Source: Deinococcus fonticola (GTDB lineage: Bacteria; Deinococcota; Deinococci; Deinococcales; Deinococcaceae). Taken from it: a stretch of 64,000 nucleotides of DNA. The stretch spans positions 1 through 64,000 of the forward strand of contig NZ_SMMH01000017.1 of NCBI RefSeq assembly GCF_004634215.1. The letters are read 5' to 3'. The notes under the pieces are model-generated. The model was not told the DNA's origin. It saw only the letters and a program-made list of their open reading frames with translations, and did no database searches. Numbering within the stretch: the stretch's first letter is position 1; every line of letters starts with the position of its first letter. The position numbers and the translations under genes are program-made. Below are positions 54,618-64,000 of the stretch, in pieces.

Positions 54618-56678
54618 ATGACTGAAATTCCTTCTGCGGCCCGCCGGGGCATCACGCACTCCATTCATGGGCATGACCGCGCCGACGACTACCACTGGCT
54701 CAAGACGCAGGGCAAGCAGGACGCCGAGGTGCTGGGCTACCTCACGGCCGAGAACGCGCACCTGGCGGCAGTCATGGAGCCGCACCGGGCTTTGCAGGAG
54801 GAGATTTACCGGGAACTGCTCTCACACGTGCAGGAGCAGGACGACCAGCCGCCCGTGCCGCAGGGCGAGTGGGCCTACTTCATGCGCACCGAGGAGGGGC
54901 AGGCGCACGCCATCTACCTGCGCCGCCAGCGCGAAACGGGGCAGGAAGAGGTGCTGCTCGACCTGAACACACTGAAGGTGGACGAGGGGCTGGACAACGT
55001 GTGGGTCTACGCCACCAGTGCCAGCCCGGACGGACGTTACTGGGCCTACCTGCTGGACACCACCGGGCAGGAAATCATGGAGCTGCGCGTGCTGGATACC
55101 CAGACCGGGAAGCTGGCTGAAACGCCCCTGAAGGAAACCGGGGCCTGGACGCTGTTGTGGAATGCCACTGGAACGCAACTCTTCTACTCCACCGACGACG
55201 CCACACAGCGCACGAACCGCCTCTGGCGCCACACCCTGGGCCAGCCGCAGGACAAAGACGAGTTGCTGTACCAGGAGGACGACGCCACCTTCCAGGCGGT
55301 CGCCTTTCTGGCCGAGAACGGGGAAACCGTACTGCTGGGCAGCCTCGCCAACATGGCGCAGGAGTGGCACGCGCTCGACGCCCGCGACGGGCATTCCACA
55401 CCGCAACTGATCGTGCCCCGGCAACGCGGCACCGAAGTGTCCCGCCTGACCGATGGGGGAGACCACTGGCTGCTGCTGACCAACGCGGGCGGGGCCAGCG
55501 AATTCAAACTGATGCGCCTGCCCAAACGCGCCGGGGCGACCCTGGCGGACGCTGTGGAGGTGCTGCCTTACGACGAAAACCGCCACCTCACCGGTTTTCA
55601 TCTGTTTAAAAACCACCTGCTGCTGTCCGGCCGCGAGGGCGGGTTCACGCGCCTGTGGGTGCTGCCGCGCACGGCGGAGGGCTACGGCGCAGCGCAGCGC
55701 GTGGAGTTCCCCGAAGCCAGTTACACCGTCCGGATTGGCGCGAACCGCGAGTACGACGTGAGCACCGCCCGCATCCTGTACACCAGTTTGACGCAGCCCA
55801 TGCAGCACCTCGACCTTGACCTGAACACGCTGCACACCACGCTAGTCAAGGACACGCCCGTCCCCAATTACGACGCCGCGAAGTACGTGGCCGAGCAGGT
55901 ATGGGCCACCGCGGAAGACGGTGAGAAAATCCCGGTCAGTCTGGTGCGCCGCCAGGATACGCTGCTGCCCGCCCCCACGCTGCTGTACGGGTACGGCAGT
56001 TACGGTGCCAGCATGGAACCCGCCTTCGCCATGAGCCGCCTGCCGCTGCTCGACCGGGGCTGGGTGTGGGCCATCGCGCACATCCGGGGCGGCAGCGAAC
56101 TGGGCCGCCGCTGGTACGACGCTGGCCGCCTGAAGCATAAGATGAACACCTTCACCGACTTCATTGCTGCCGGGGAGCACCTGAAAGCCGCCGGCATCTC
56201 CACCGAACTGGTGGCGATGGGCCGCAGCGCCGGGGGCCTGCTGATGGGCGGCGTGGTCAACCTGCGCCCGAACCTGTGGAAAGCGGCGTTCGTGGGCGTG
56301 CCGTTCGTGGACGTGCTTTCGACCATGCTGGACGACAGCATTCCCCTGACCACCGGCGAGTACGACGAGTGGGGCAACCCCAACGAGCTGGAAGCCTACG
56401 CCACCATGCGCGAGTACAGCCCTTACGACAACCTGCAGGAGGCGAAATATCCGCATCTGTTCGTGTCCACCGGCCTGAACGACCCCCGTGTGGCGTACTG
56501 GGAACCCGCCAAGTACGTGGCAAGGCTCCGCACCTTGCAGCAGCCGGGCAGCGGCACCCTGACCCTGAAAACCAACATGGGCGCCGGTCACTTTGCCAGC
56601 AGTGGCCGTTACGACGCCCTCAACGAAACCGCCGAGGAGTACGCCTTCGCTCTGGCGGCCTTGCAGGACAAGTTTTAA
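54618..56678 (+). CDS. S9 family prolyl oligopeptidase (oligopeptidase B type)
   Basis: The protein has 686 residues. An N-terminal seven-bladed propeller (about 70-400) covers the C-terminal hydrolase domain with YGYGSYGASMEPAF, AHIRGGSELGRRWYDAGR, the nucleophile elbow MGRSAGGLLMG (S537), and the Asp and His in the GLNDPRV and GAGHFASSGRYD segments. It cleaves short peptides in the cytoplasm, probably after basic residues. TAGCCT ends 6 nt before the ATG (leaderless type). Confidence 0.94.
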   Translation: MTEIPSAARRGITHSIHGHDRADDYHWLKTQGKQDAEVLGYLTAENAHLAAVMEPHRALQEEIYRELLSHVQEQDDQPPVPQGEWAYFMRTEEGQAHAIYLRRQRETGQEEVLLDLNTLKVDEGLDNVWVYATSASPDGRYWAYLLDTTGQEIMELRVLDTQTGKLAETPLKETGAWTLLWNATGTQLFYSTDDATQRTNRLWRHTLGQPQDKDELLYQEDDATFQAVAFLAENGETVLLGSLANMAQEWHALDARDGHSTPQLIVPRQRGTEVSRLTDGGDHWLLLTNAGGASEFKLMRLPKRAGATLADAVEVLPYDENRHLTGFHLFKNHLLLSGREGGFTRLWVLPRTAEGYGAAQRVEFPEASYTVRIGANREYDVSTARILYTSLTQPMQHLDLDLNTLHTTLVKDTPVPNYDAAKYVAEQVWATAEDGEKIPVSLVRRQDTLLPAPTLLYGYGSYGASMEPAFAMSRLPLLDRGWVWAIAHIRGGSELGRRWYDAGRLKHKMNTFTDFIAAGEHLKAAGISTELVAMGRSAGGLLMGGVVNLRPNLWKAAFVGVPFVDVLSTMLDDSIPLTTGEYDEWGNPNELEAYATMREYSPYDNLQEAKYPHLFVSTGLNDPRVAYWEPAKYVARLRTLQQPGSGTLTLKTNMGAGHFASSGRYDALNETAEEYAFALAALQDKF

Positions 56679-57388
56679 GGCACCGGAGCGCTGAGGGAAA
56701 CGCCGTTGTCCTTCCAGGGCGGCGGCGTTTTTGTTCCGCTCACCGACAGGGTGGTGCGGTACTCGGTCTTGGTCAACCCGCTGACGACCACCTGCTCCTG
56801 ACGGAAAGTCGTCACGAATTGCACGTCATTCCACCCCTGCCGCAACTGCACGTCAATGGCGGCCGCCTGCTGGTCAGGTGGGCCGTATGATTCCCAGGGC
56901 CACAGGGTTCCGCGGCAGGTGCGCTGTTCCCTGACCAGCACGTCCCGGTCAGCGTAAATGAGGGCAGTCACCGTCTCAGTTTGGCTATTCTGACCGTCAT
57001 TGACCCGCTCTACAGCAGGCACCGGGAGCGGCGGCCAAAGCAGAGGCTGAAGCTGCCCGCCGATCTTTTCTTCCCGCAGCAGGCGCTGATCCACCCGGCC
57101 CACCTGCGCTTGCGGGTCAGATACGGTCACCTGATCCAGCGAGCACTTCGGAGCCTGATCCGCGGTGGGGGGTAAGGGCAGAAGGGCTGTCTGAGCGCCG
57201 TACAGATAACGGGGCACTGAGTCGGTGGAGACGGAGAGTTTCCCGCTGGCGTCCAGCGTACCGATGCGTTTTTCATCCAGCCTGGCTTCCGCCGTTTTGC
57301 CCGACCAGTTGTCCACCTGCGCCGTGAAGGACAGGGTTTGGCCCAGCGGACTTTCTACCAGGGCAGGGATAGGCGTGGGCGTCATCAC
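56675..57388 (-). CDS. Secreted or lipoprotein-type unknown protein, N-terminus frameshifted
   Basis: The open frame gives 237 residues from GTG 57388, beta-rich, with no family I recognise. There is no signal in this frame. Just upstream, a different frame encodes a lipoprotein signal (LSRLVLGAILLVSCQAVPV, Cys codon at 57442-57444). One extra A in the A5 run at 57414-57418 would join both into a single lipoprotein. The upstream part also has a stop codon two codons after its ATG (57492). So this is probably a decaying gene, or the site of a sequencing error. It overlaps the S9 peptidase end by 4 bp, convergently. Confidence 0.55.
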   Translation of the reverse strand: MMTPTPIPALVESPLGQTLSFTAQVDNWSGKTAEARLDEKRIGTLDASGKLSVSTDSVPRYLYGAQTALLPLPPTADQAPKCSLDQVTVSDPQAQVGRVDQRLLREEKIGGQLQPLLWPPLPVPAVERVNDGQNSQTETVTALIYADRDVLVREQRTCRGTLWPWESYGPPDQQAAAIDVQLRQGWNDVQFVTTFRQEQVVVSGLTKTEYRTTLSVSGTKTPPPWKDNGVSLSAPVP

Positions 57389-57492
57389 CGTCTCATCCGT
57401 CCGGGTGTCTCCGTTTTTACCTGGTCAACCGGGACAGCCTGGCAACTGACGAGCAGGATCGCCCCCAGAACCAGCCGGGACAGTTACTTCAT
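57389..57492 (-). pseudogene. Detached lipoprotein signal-peptide segment
   Basis: In the frame starting at ATG 57492 the third codon is TAA, after which a typical lipoprotein signal with lipobox LVSC runs on for about 30 residues before leaving the frame of the downstream ORF. It is the missing N-terminus of the gene at 56675-57388. Confidence 0.5.
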
Positions 57493-57566
57493 GATCCCAA
57501 GATGCTTCCGGAGGCGGTACTGGCAAAGCAGATCTGGGCAGAGCTGCAGGAGTACATGAAGATGTC

Positions 57567-57595
57567 TTGACTTCCTTGCCCCTGGCCTTTACTCT
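57567..57595 (+). promoter_or_regulatory. Promoter of tRNA-Asp
   Basis: TTGACT, a 17-bp spacer and TACTCT end 10 nt before the tRNA. This is near-consensus for the housekeeping sigma factor. Confidence 0.8.
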
Positions 57596-57605
57596 TTTGT
57601 CCGCT

Positions 57606-57681
<76 letters not shown>

Positions 57682-57693
57682 GAAAAAGAAGGA

Positions 57694-57720
57694 AGCACCC
57701 CAAGCGGGTGCTTTTTCTTT
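57694..57720 (+). terminator. Intrinsic terminator of tRNA-Asp
   Basis: AGCACCC, loop CAAGC, GGGTGCT, then TTTTCTTT. It starts 12 bp past the tRNA. Confidence 0.9.
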
Positions 57721-57843
57721 TGCTCTCTGGGCAGGGGGCTGGTATCGCAGGCAGCCGGTGTTGCAGGTGTCTGCTGTCACTGGCCGGGTAGGGACAGTTT
57801 GCCCTGCGGAATTAAACCGGACTAAACTATCTTTTTATCTGTA

Positions 57844-59529
57844 ATGACCAGCCTGACTCTTCCTGCCTCCCTCAAAACCATTCCAGCGCAGCCCCAGGGC
57901 ATGTATTGCAACCAGTGTCAGGAAGCCTCGAAGGGGTACGCCTGCACGGTGGTGGGTGTGTGCGGCAAACCCGAAGAGCTCTCCAACGAAATGGACGTGC
58001 TGCTGCACGCGCTTAAGGGCGTGTCGCTGTACGCCCAGGCCCTGCGCGCCGAAGGGCAAACTGTGGCCCGGAGCGTCACCATGCAGGTCGTGATGGGGCT
58101 GTTCGCCACCATTACCAATGCCAACTGGGACGAGGCGGTGATCATCCGGCAGATCACGCAGGCCCTGAAAACCCGCGACGCGCTGCAAAACCAACTGGGC
58201 CGCACGCTGAACCACCACAGCGCCACCTTCCAGGTGGGCAGCCGCGCCGAAGTGCTGGAACTTGCGCCGCAGGTCGGTTTTCTGGCCACCGAAAACGAGG
58301 ACATCCGCTCGCTGCACTCCCTGATTCTTTTCGGCGTCAAGGGCCTCGCGGCTTACTATGAGCACGCCCATAACCTCGGCTTCCATGACGAAACCATCGA
58401 AGCGTTCATGGAAGAAGCCCTGGCCGTGACCACCCAGGAGCGCAGCGTCACGGAACTGGTGACCTTTACCCTGAAAACCGGGGAGTACGGCGTAAAAGTC
58501 ATGGCCCTGCTCGATCAGGCGAACACCAGCACCTACGGCAAACCCGAGATCACCAGCGTCAGCATCGGCACGCGCGGCAACCCCGGCATCCTGGTGTCCG
58601 GCCACGACCTGAAAGACCTGGAAGACCTGCTGCGCCAGACCGAGGGCACCGGCGTGGACGTGTACACCCACGGCGAAATGCTGCCCGCCCACTACTACCC
58701 TGCTTTCAAGAAATACGCCCACTTCGCCGGCAACTACGGCGGCGCGTGGTGGGAACAGAACCCGCAACTCGAAGCGTTTAACGGCCCCATCCTGTTCACC
58801 ACCAACTGCATCGTGCCGCTGAAAGCCGGTAACACCTACCTGAACCGCATGTACACCACCGGCGCCAGCGGGTATCCCGGCGCGGCCCACATCCCGGATC
58901 GCCCAGAAGGGGGCCAGAAGGACTTCAGCGCCCTCATCGAACAGGCCAGGGGCTGCCCCGCCCCCACGCAGCTGGAAGAAGGCCACATCGTCGGCGGGTT
59001 CGCGCACGACCAGGTGATGGCGCTGGCTGACCAGGTGGTGGACGCCGTGAAGACCGGAGCCATCAAAAAATTCTTCGTGATGGCCGGCTGCGACGGGCGG
59101 TTCAAGACCCGCAGCTACTACACCGACTTCGCCGAGAGCCTGCCCGACGACACCGTGATCCTGACCGCCGGGTGCGCCAAGTACCGCTACAACAAACTCG
59201 ACCTGGGCGACATCGGCGGCATTCCCCGCGTGCTGGACGCCGGACAGTGCAACGACTCTTACTCGCTGGCGGTCATTGCCCTGAAACTCAAGGAGGTCTT
59301 CGGCCTGGACGACGTGAACGACCTGCCCATCGCTTACAACATCGCGTGGTACGAGCAGAAGGCCGTGATCGTCCTGCTGGCGCTGCTGTCGCTGGGTGTG
59401 AAGAACATTCACCTGGGGCCGACCCTGCCCGCCTTCCTGTCGCCCAATGTCGCCCGAGTTCTCGTGGAGAACTTCGGCATCGCCGGCATGGGAACTGTCG
59501 AGGACGACCTGCACACCTTCCTGGCCTGA
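57844..59529 (+). CDS. hcp: Hybrid-cluster protein (hydroxylamine/nitric oxide reductase)
   Basis: The protein has 561 residues. The N-terminal iron-sulphur cysteines are C22-x2-C25-x8-C34-x5-C40 (MYCNQCQ...[11 protein letters not shown]). Hybrid-cluster ligands are in the later [20 protein letters not shown] and TNCIVPLK segments, then GCAKYRYN and [10 protein letters not shown]. Hcp reduces NO or hydroxylamine and relieves nitrosative stress. Downstream lies an Rrf2-type regulator. Upstream, TAAACT/TATCTT boxes lie close to the ATG with no ribosome site, so the mRNA may be nearly leaderless. Confidence 0.95.
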   Translation: MTSLTLPASLKTIPAQPQGMYCNQCQEASKGYACTVVGVCGKPEELSNEMDVLLHALKGVSLYAQALRAEGQTVARSVTMQVVMGLFATITNANWDEAVIIRQITQALKTRDALQNQLGRTLNHHSATFQVGSRAEVLELAPQVGFLATENEDIRSLHSLILFGVKGLAAYYEHAHNLGFHDETIEAFMEEALAVTTQERSVTELVTFTLKTGEYGVKVMALLDQANTSTYGKPEITSVSIGTRGNPGILVSGHDLKDLEDLLRQTEGTGVDVYTHGEMLPAHYYPAFKKYAHFAGNYGGAWWEQNPQLEAFNGPILFTTNCIVPLKAGNTYLNRMYTTGASGYPGAAHIPDRPEGGQKDFSALIEQARGCPAPTQLEEGHIVGGFAHDQVMALADQVVDAVKTGAIKKFFVMAGCDGRFKTRSYYTDFAESLPDDTVILTAGCAKYRYNKLDLGDIGGIPRVLDAGQCNDSYSLAVIALKLKEVFGLDDVNDLPIAYNIAWYEQKAVIVLLALLSLGVKNIHLGPTLPAFLSPNVARVLVENFGIAGMGTVEDDLHTFLA

Positions 59530-59538
59530 CCGGCAGTG

Positions 59539-59591
59539 AGCGGTGGGCCGTGGGCGCTGGGGACTATCCTCATGGCCCACGGCCCACCGCT
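59539..59591. repeat. 17-bp perfect inverted repeat after hcp
   Basis: AGCGGTGGGCCGTGGGC (59539-59555) and its exact complement (59575-59591) enclose a 19-nt loop. The hairpin lies 9 bp past the hcp stop and 77 bp before the regulator. There is no T-run. It may end or protect the hcp transcript; the GGGCC-rich text also looks like a small mobile repeat. Confidence 0.65.
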
Positions 59592-59667
59592 TATGGCCCA
59601 TCACTCATGCCCGCTGTCTTGCCGCATACTGGCAGACAGCACTTTTTGACCGGGGAGGAGAGGGAAG

Positions 59668-60087
59668 ATGTTCTCACAAACAGCCGAGTACGCCCTGCGG
59701 GCCGCCGCAAAACTCGCCGCGAACGCGGGTCGTTCCCTCACCAGCGCCGAAATAGCCAGCGAAATGCAGGTGCCCGCCGGGTACATGGCCAAAGTTCTGC
59801 AAACCCTCGCCAGGAACGGCATCGTGAAATCGGTGCGCGGCATCGGGGGCGGGTTCAGCCTCGCGCAGGCGCCCGAGACGCTGACCATCCTCGACGTGAT
59901 CAACGCTGTCGATCCCCTCAAGCGCATCGAACGCTGCCCGCTGGGTCTCCCCGAGCACCAGCAGCTCTGTCCCCTGCACCGCGAACTGGACGCCGCGGTG
60001 TGCCACATCGAGCAACAACTGCGCGGCAAGACCCTCGCGGACGTGGTGGATAGCCGCCAGCCCAATGCCTTCCCAGCCGCCGAATAA
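59668..60087 (+). CDS. Rrf2-family transcriptional regulator
   Basis: The protein has 139 residues. The winged helix covers FSQTAEYALRAAAKLA, LTSAEIASEMQVPAGYMAKVLQTLARNGIV and VRGIGGGFSLA (GGGF/Y wing). Cysteines C90, C101 and C112 lie where iron-sulphur ligands sit in IscR/NsrR, with wider spacing. NsrR-type members sense NO and repress hcp, and the neighbour here is hcp, so that role is likely. A GGAGGAGAGGG site precedes the ATG. Confidence 0.9.
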   Translation: MFSQTAEYALRAAAKLAANAGRSLTSAEIASEMQVPAGYMAKVLQTLARNGIVKSVRGIGGGFSLAQAPETLTILDVINAVDPLKRIERCPLGLPEHQQLCPLHRELDAAVCHIEQQLRGKTLADVVDSRQPNAFPAAE

Positions 60088-60439
60088 CTTCAGTTCAGAA
60101 CTGTTTCCCCGGTACGATTTGCTGCGTCCGGGGGTGCTAGTGGGGTTCGTGGTGTTGCTTCTGGTTTATCTGAATTTGCCCGACGGCATTACCCCAGAGT
60201 CTTTCAAACGCGACTGCACGGCCGCTGTCGCGCGGAAACTGAAGGACGTTGCGCCTGACCAGTACAGCATTGAAGGCCAGCCCAGCAAACAGTTCCTGAT
60301 CCGCAACTACACCATGAATTTCCGGGTGCTGAGTGTAGCCACCGGCGTGGAAATGGCCAGAGGCAGCTGCGTCGTGGCGAAAGACAGCCGTGCAGGAGAC
60401 CGGACGGTTCTCTACCGTTACGTCCCCCAGTCTCCCTGA
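60065..60439 (+). CDS. Single-span membrane protein of unknown function
   Basis: The protein has 124 residues. Its first codons overlap the end of the Rrf2 gene by 23 bp in another frame. One hydrophobic helix (about 24-39, GVLVGFVVLLLVYLNL) is followed by an external domain with two cysteines (RDCTAAV and GSCVVAK). No family is recognised. A later start within the helix region is possible because no clear ribosome site is seen. Confidence 0.55.
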   Translation: MPSQPPNNFSSELFPRYDLLRPGVLVGFVVLLLVYLNLPDGITPESFKRDCTAAVARKLKDVAPDQYSIEGQPSKQFLIRNYTMNFRVLSVATGVEMARGSCVVAKDSRAGDRTVLYRYVPQSP

Positions 60440-60577
60440 ACTCCCGGTGACACTCTTGCCCCCGGTCTTGCCGTATTATTTGGCCCGGTTTCGCACGGCG
60501 TCCGCAGAGGCAAGTTGTCTGCCCTCCGTACCCCGCGCACGGCGAGCCTTACCCCAACTGGAGGAGGACGCCCTCTC

Positions 60578-62503
<1,926 letters not shown>

Positions 62504-62570
62504 GCAACAGGAAGTTGGGGGCGGTTCCGGTGGGGCCGCTCCTGCCTTTTTTCCCGACTAAAGTGAGAGG

Positions 62571-62897
62571 GTGCTGCGTTCCGTTGCGTTGTTCGTGCTG
62601 GCCGGGCTGGCTGAGATCGGTGGGGGTTACCTGATGTGGTTGTGGCTGCGCGAAGGCCGCAGCGTCTGGCTTGGTCTGCTGGGGGCGTCCATTCTGGTGC
62701 TGTACGGCGTGTTGCCCACCCTGCAACCGGAAGCGTTCAACTTTGCCCGCACTTACGCCGCTTATGGCGGTCTGTTCATCGGGCTGTCGCTGTTGTGGGG
62801 CAAAGTGGTGGACGGTCACGCGCCCGACACACCCAGTCTGGTGGGGGCGGCGCTGGCGCTTGTGGGCGCGGCGGTTATCGCTTACTGGCCGCGCTGA
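62571..62897 (+). CDS. YnfA-family (UPF0060) membrane protein
   Basis: The protein has 108 residues with four hydrophobic helices. The family text is strong: [46 protein letters not shown] and the C-terminal [17 protein letters not shown]. The fold resembles small multidrug resistance exporters; the substrate is unknown. GTG start. Confidence 0.92.
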   Translation: MLRSVALFVLAGLAEIGGGYLMWLWLREGRSVWLGLLGASILVLYGVLPTLQPEAFNFARTYAAYGGLFIGLSLLWGKVVDGHAPDTPSLVGAALALVGAAVIAYWPR

Positions 62898-62917
62898 GCC
62901 GCGTCAGCTCACAACGT

Positions 62918-63232
62918 TCAGTCGATGCCGCTGCCGCCGATTACGTCGTGAATTTCCAGTTCGTTCGGGCGGGGAAAGGCCTCCGGGGGCAGCGTGTTTC
63001 CGCCCTTGTGGCCCTCCTTGAAGCCGGGGGCAGTGCGCCAGGCCTCGAAGGCCTCGCGGGACTCCCACAGGGTAAGCACGATAAAAGGTTCGTCCTGAAC
63101 AGTGGGCTTCAGGATATAGCTGCACAGAAAGCCGGGGCGGTCATCGACCTGACGTGGCCGGGCGTGAAAGCGGGCCTCGAAGGCGGCGTGGTAGTCCGGG
63201 TGAACGTAAATGCGGTTGGAAACCGTGATCAT
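62918..63232 (-). CDS. Antibiotic biosynthesis monooxygenase-domain protein (IsdG/HmoB-like)
   Basis: From ATG 63232 the protein has 104 residues; the longer frame to 63286 has no support. The ferredoxin-like ABM fold is visible: SNRIYVHPDYHAAFEARF, DRPGFLCSYILKPTVQDEPFIVLTLWESREAFEAWRTAPGF and the histidine in KEGHKGG. Relatives degrade heme (IsdG, HmoB) or oxidise quinones. Convergent with the YnfA gene, 20 bp apart. Confidence 0.85.
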   Translation of the reverse strand: MITVSNRIYVHPDYHAAFEARFHARPRQVDDRPGFLCSYILKPTVQDEPFIVLTLWESREAFEAWRTAPGFKEGHKGGNTLPPEAFPRPNELEIHDVIGGSGID

Positions 63233-63310
63233 GTGCGGCCAGTGTAAGGCCAGGGTAAGGTTTGTGTCGCTGTTCACGCCGTTCATGCCGGAATGCGTTA
63301 GGCTTCCTGG

Positions 63311-63697
63311 GTGATGCCGCCCCGACCCTCTCGCCTGCGCCCCGTGTGGTTGACGGTGGGTTTTTTCCTGACCGGCCTCGGGTTTCTGGGGCTGGTGCTG
63401 CCGGGATTTCCTGGCACGGTGTTCTTTATCCTGGCCGCCGCCGCTTTTGCCAAGGGTGACCCGAAATGGGAAGCGTGGCTGCTGTCCCGCCCGGTGGTGG
63501 GTGAACTGGTCAGCGATTACCGCGCCGGGCGCGGCATGCCCCTGCGGGCGAAATGGATCGCCTGCGTGTGCATCGTGCTGGCGGTTTCATTCAGCCTGAC
63601 GCGCATCCCTGTTCTTGTGGGGCAGATCGCGTGGGTACTGGTGGGCCTGGCTGGCATCTGGTTCATCACTCTGCGCACACCGACCAAGCGCCCTTAA
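63311..63697 (+). CDS. YbaN-family (DUF454) membrane protein
   Basis: The protein has 128 residues; GTG 63311 or ATG 63314 is the start. Helices at about 12-48 carry the family pattern VGFFLTGLGFLGLVLPGFPGTVFFILAAAAFAKG, followed by PKWEAWLLSRPVVGELVSDYRAGRGMP and two more helices near the end. The function is unknown. Confidence 0.9.
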   Translation: MMPPRPSRLRPVWLTVGFFLTGLGFLGLVLPGFPGTVFFILAAAAFAKGDPKWEAWLLSRPVVGELVSDYRAGRGMPLRAKWIACVCIVLAVSFSLTRIPVLVGQIAWVLVGLAGIWFITLRTPTKRP

Positions 63698-63762
63698 CCC
63701 GGCCGGGCTTGCTGGGCCATCTGGCCGATGCGGCCCGCCCGGGGTTCGGGCATGCTGCTGCG

Positions 63763-64000
63763 GTGGACGTTCTAAATATTCGCGTACCGGCGTCTCTGGC
63801 GGCGCAGTGGCGGGCGTGGCTTGCGCCGCCGCGTCAGCCCTTCTTCCTGACGGCTGGGGAAGAGGAGCGGTTGGGGTTCCCGTGCTTGCCACGTGTCGAG
63901 GCCGCGTGGACAGAGGTGGAACGCGATACCTTCACGGTGTGGCGGATCACCCAGGAAGCCGACCGGGTGACGTGGCTGACGTGGAACGATTGGGACGCCC
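63763..64000 (+). CDS. Unknown protein, cut by the window end
   Basis: A GTG-initiated frame starts at 63763 and is open to the last base (79 codons). The residues begin VDVLNIRVPASLAAQWRAWL and are rich in Trp and acidic residues (VTWLTWNDWDA at the edge). No family is recognised from this part. Confidence 0.55.
   Translation, partial: MDVLNIRVPASLAAQWRAWLAPPRQPFFLTAGEEERLGFPCLPRVEAAWTEVERDTFTVWRITQEADRVTWLTWNDWDA

Noticed and set aside
57835..59604. 589-codon frame antisense to hcp
   Set aside because: It mirrors a gene with complete cluster-ligand motifs and has no domain of its own.

Overview
The window is chromosomal DNA of a Deinococcus-type bacterium. GC is high. PriA has lost its ATPase motifs, as reported for D. 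radiodurans. KdpD is short and lacks a kinase domain. Many genes carry a TANNNT -10 box 5-7 nt before the start codon, the leaderless-mRNA layout known from Deinococcus. The assignment rests on recognised families and promoter style, not on a database search.

Layout. 1-3.4 kb is accessory: the 3' end of an insertion sequence that has removed the start of a delta-60-repeat surface protein gene, a small lipoprotein, and a tyrosine recombinase. 3.4-11.4 kb is a potassium-uptake module. A minus-strand operon kdpB-microORF-kdpF-kdpA-kdpC-kdpD is divergent from a membrane histidine kinase and NarL-type regulator, with a 16-bp perfect palindrome between them. 12-18 kb holds tRNA-Lys(CTT), an MFS carrier, an HD protein with a nuclease-like N-terminus, a cytochrome c, a DEDDh exonuclease paired with a DUF294/CBS protein, and copies of a dispersed repeat. 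18-24.5 kb carries DNA maintenance genes: priA, a SUKH-like protein, and an XPB-type helicase overlapping a Bax1-type nuclease. 24.5-30.4 kb holds secreted or membrane hydrolases and regulators. 30.6-36.5 kb holds a peptide-binding protein next to an M14 peptidase, then thioesterase, histidine phosphatase and SMP-30 genes.

36.5-45 kb includes a purine operon (purC-purS-cupin-purQ-MOSC-purL-purF plus an unrelated tail gene). It is preceded by a leader ORF with a strong hairpin. 45-54.5 kb is housekeeping: prmC, khpB/jag, a phosphatase, a peptidyl-prolyl isomerase, M29 and M42 aminopeptidases, trmL, a diadenosine-tetraphosphatase-like enzyme, ispF, a class A serine hydrolase and apaG. 54.6-64 kb contains an S9 oligopeptidase, a frameshifted-looking lipoprotein gene, tRNA-Asp(GTC), hcp with an Rrf2 regulator, speA, and small membrane proteins up to a gene cut by the window end.

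Most interesting: the kdp locus, with two tandem 26-codon membrane ORFs and a sensor divided over separate genes; the nuclease-like/HD fusion; the purC leader; the putative frameshift at 57.4 kb; and the uniform leaderless promoter pattern. No CRISPR array, rRNA or complete IS was seen.
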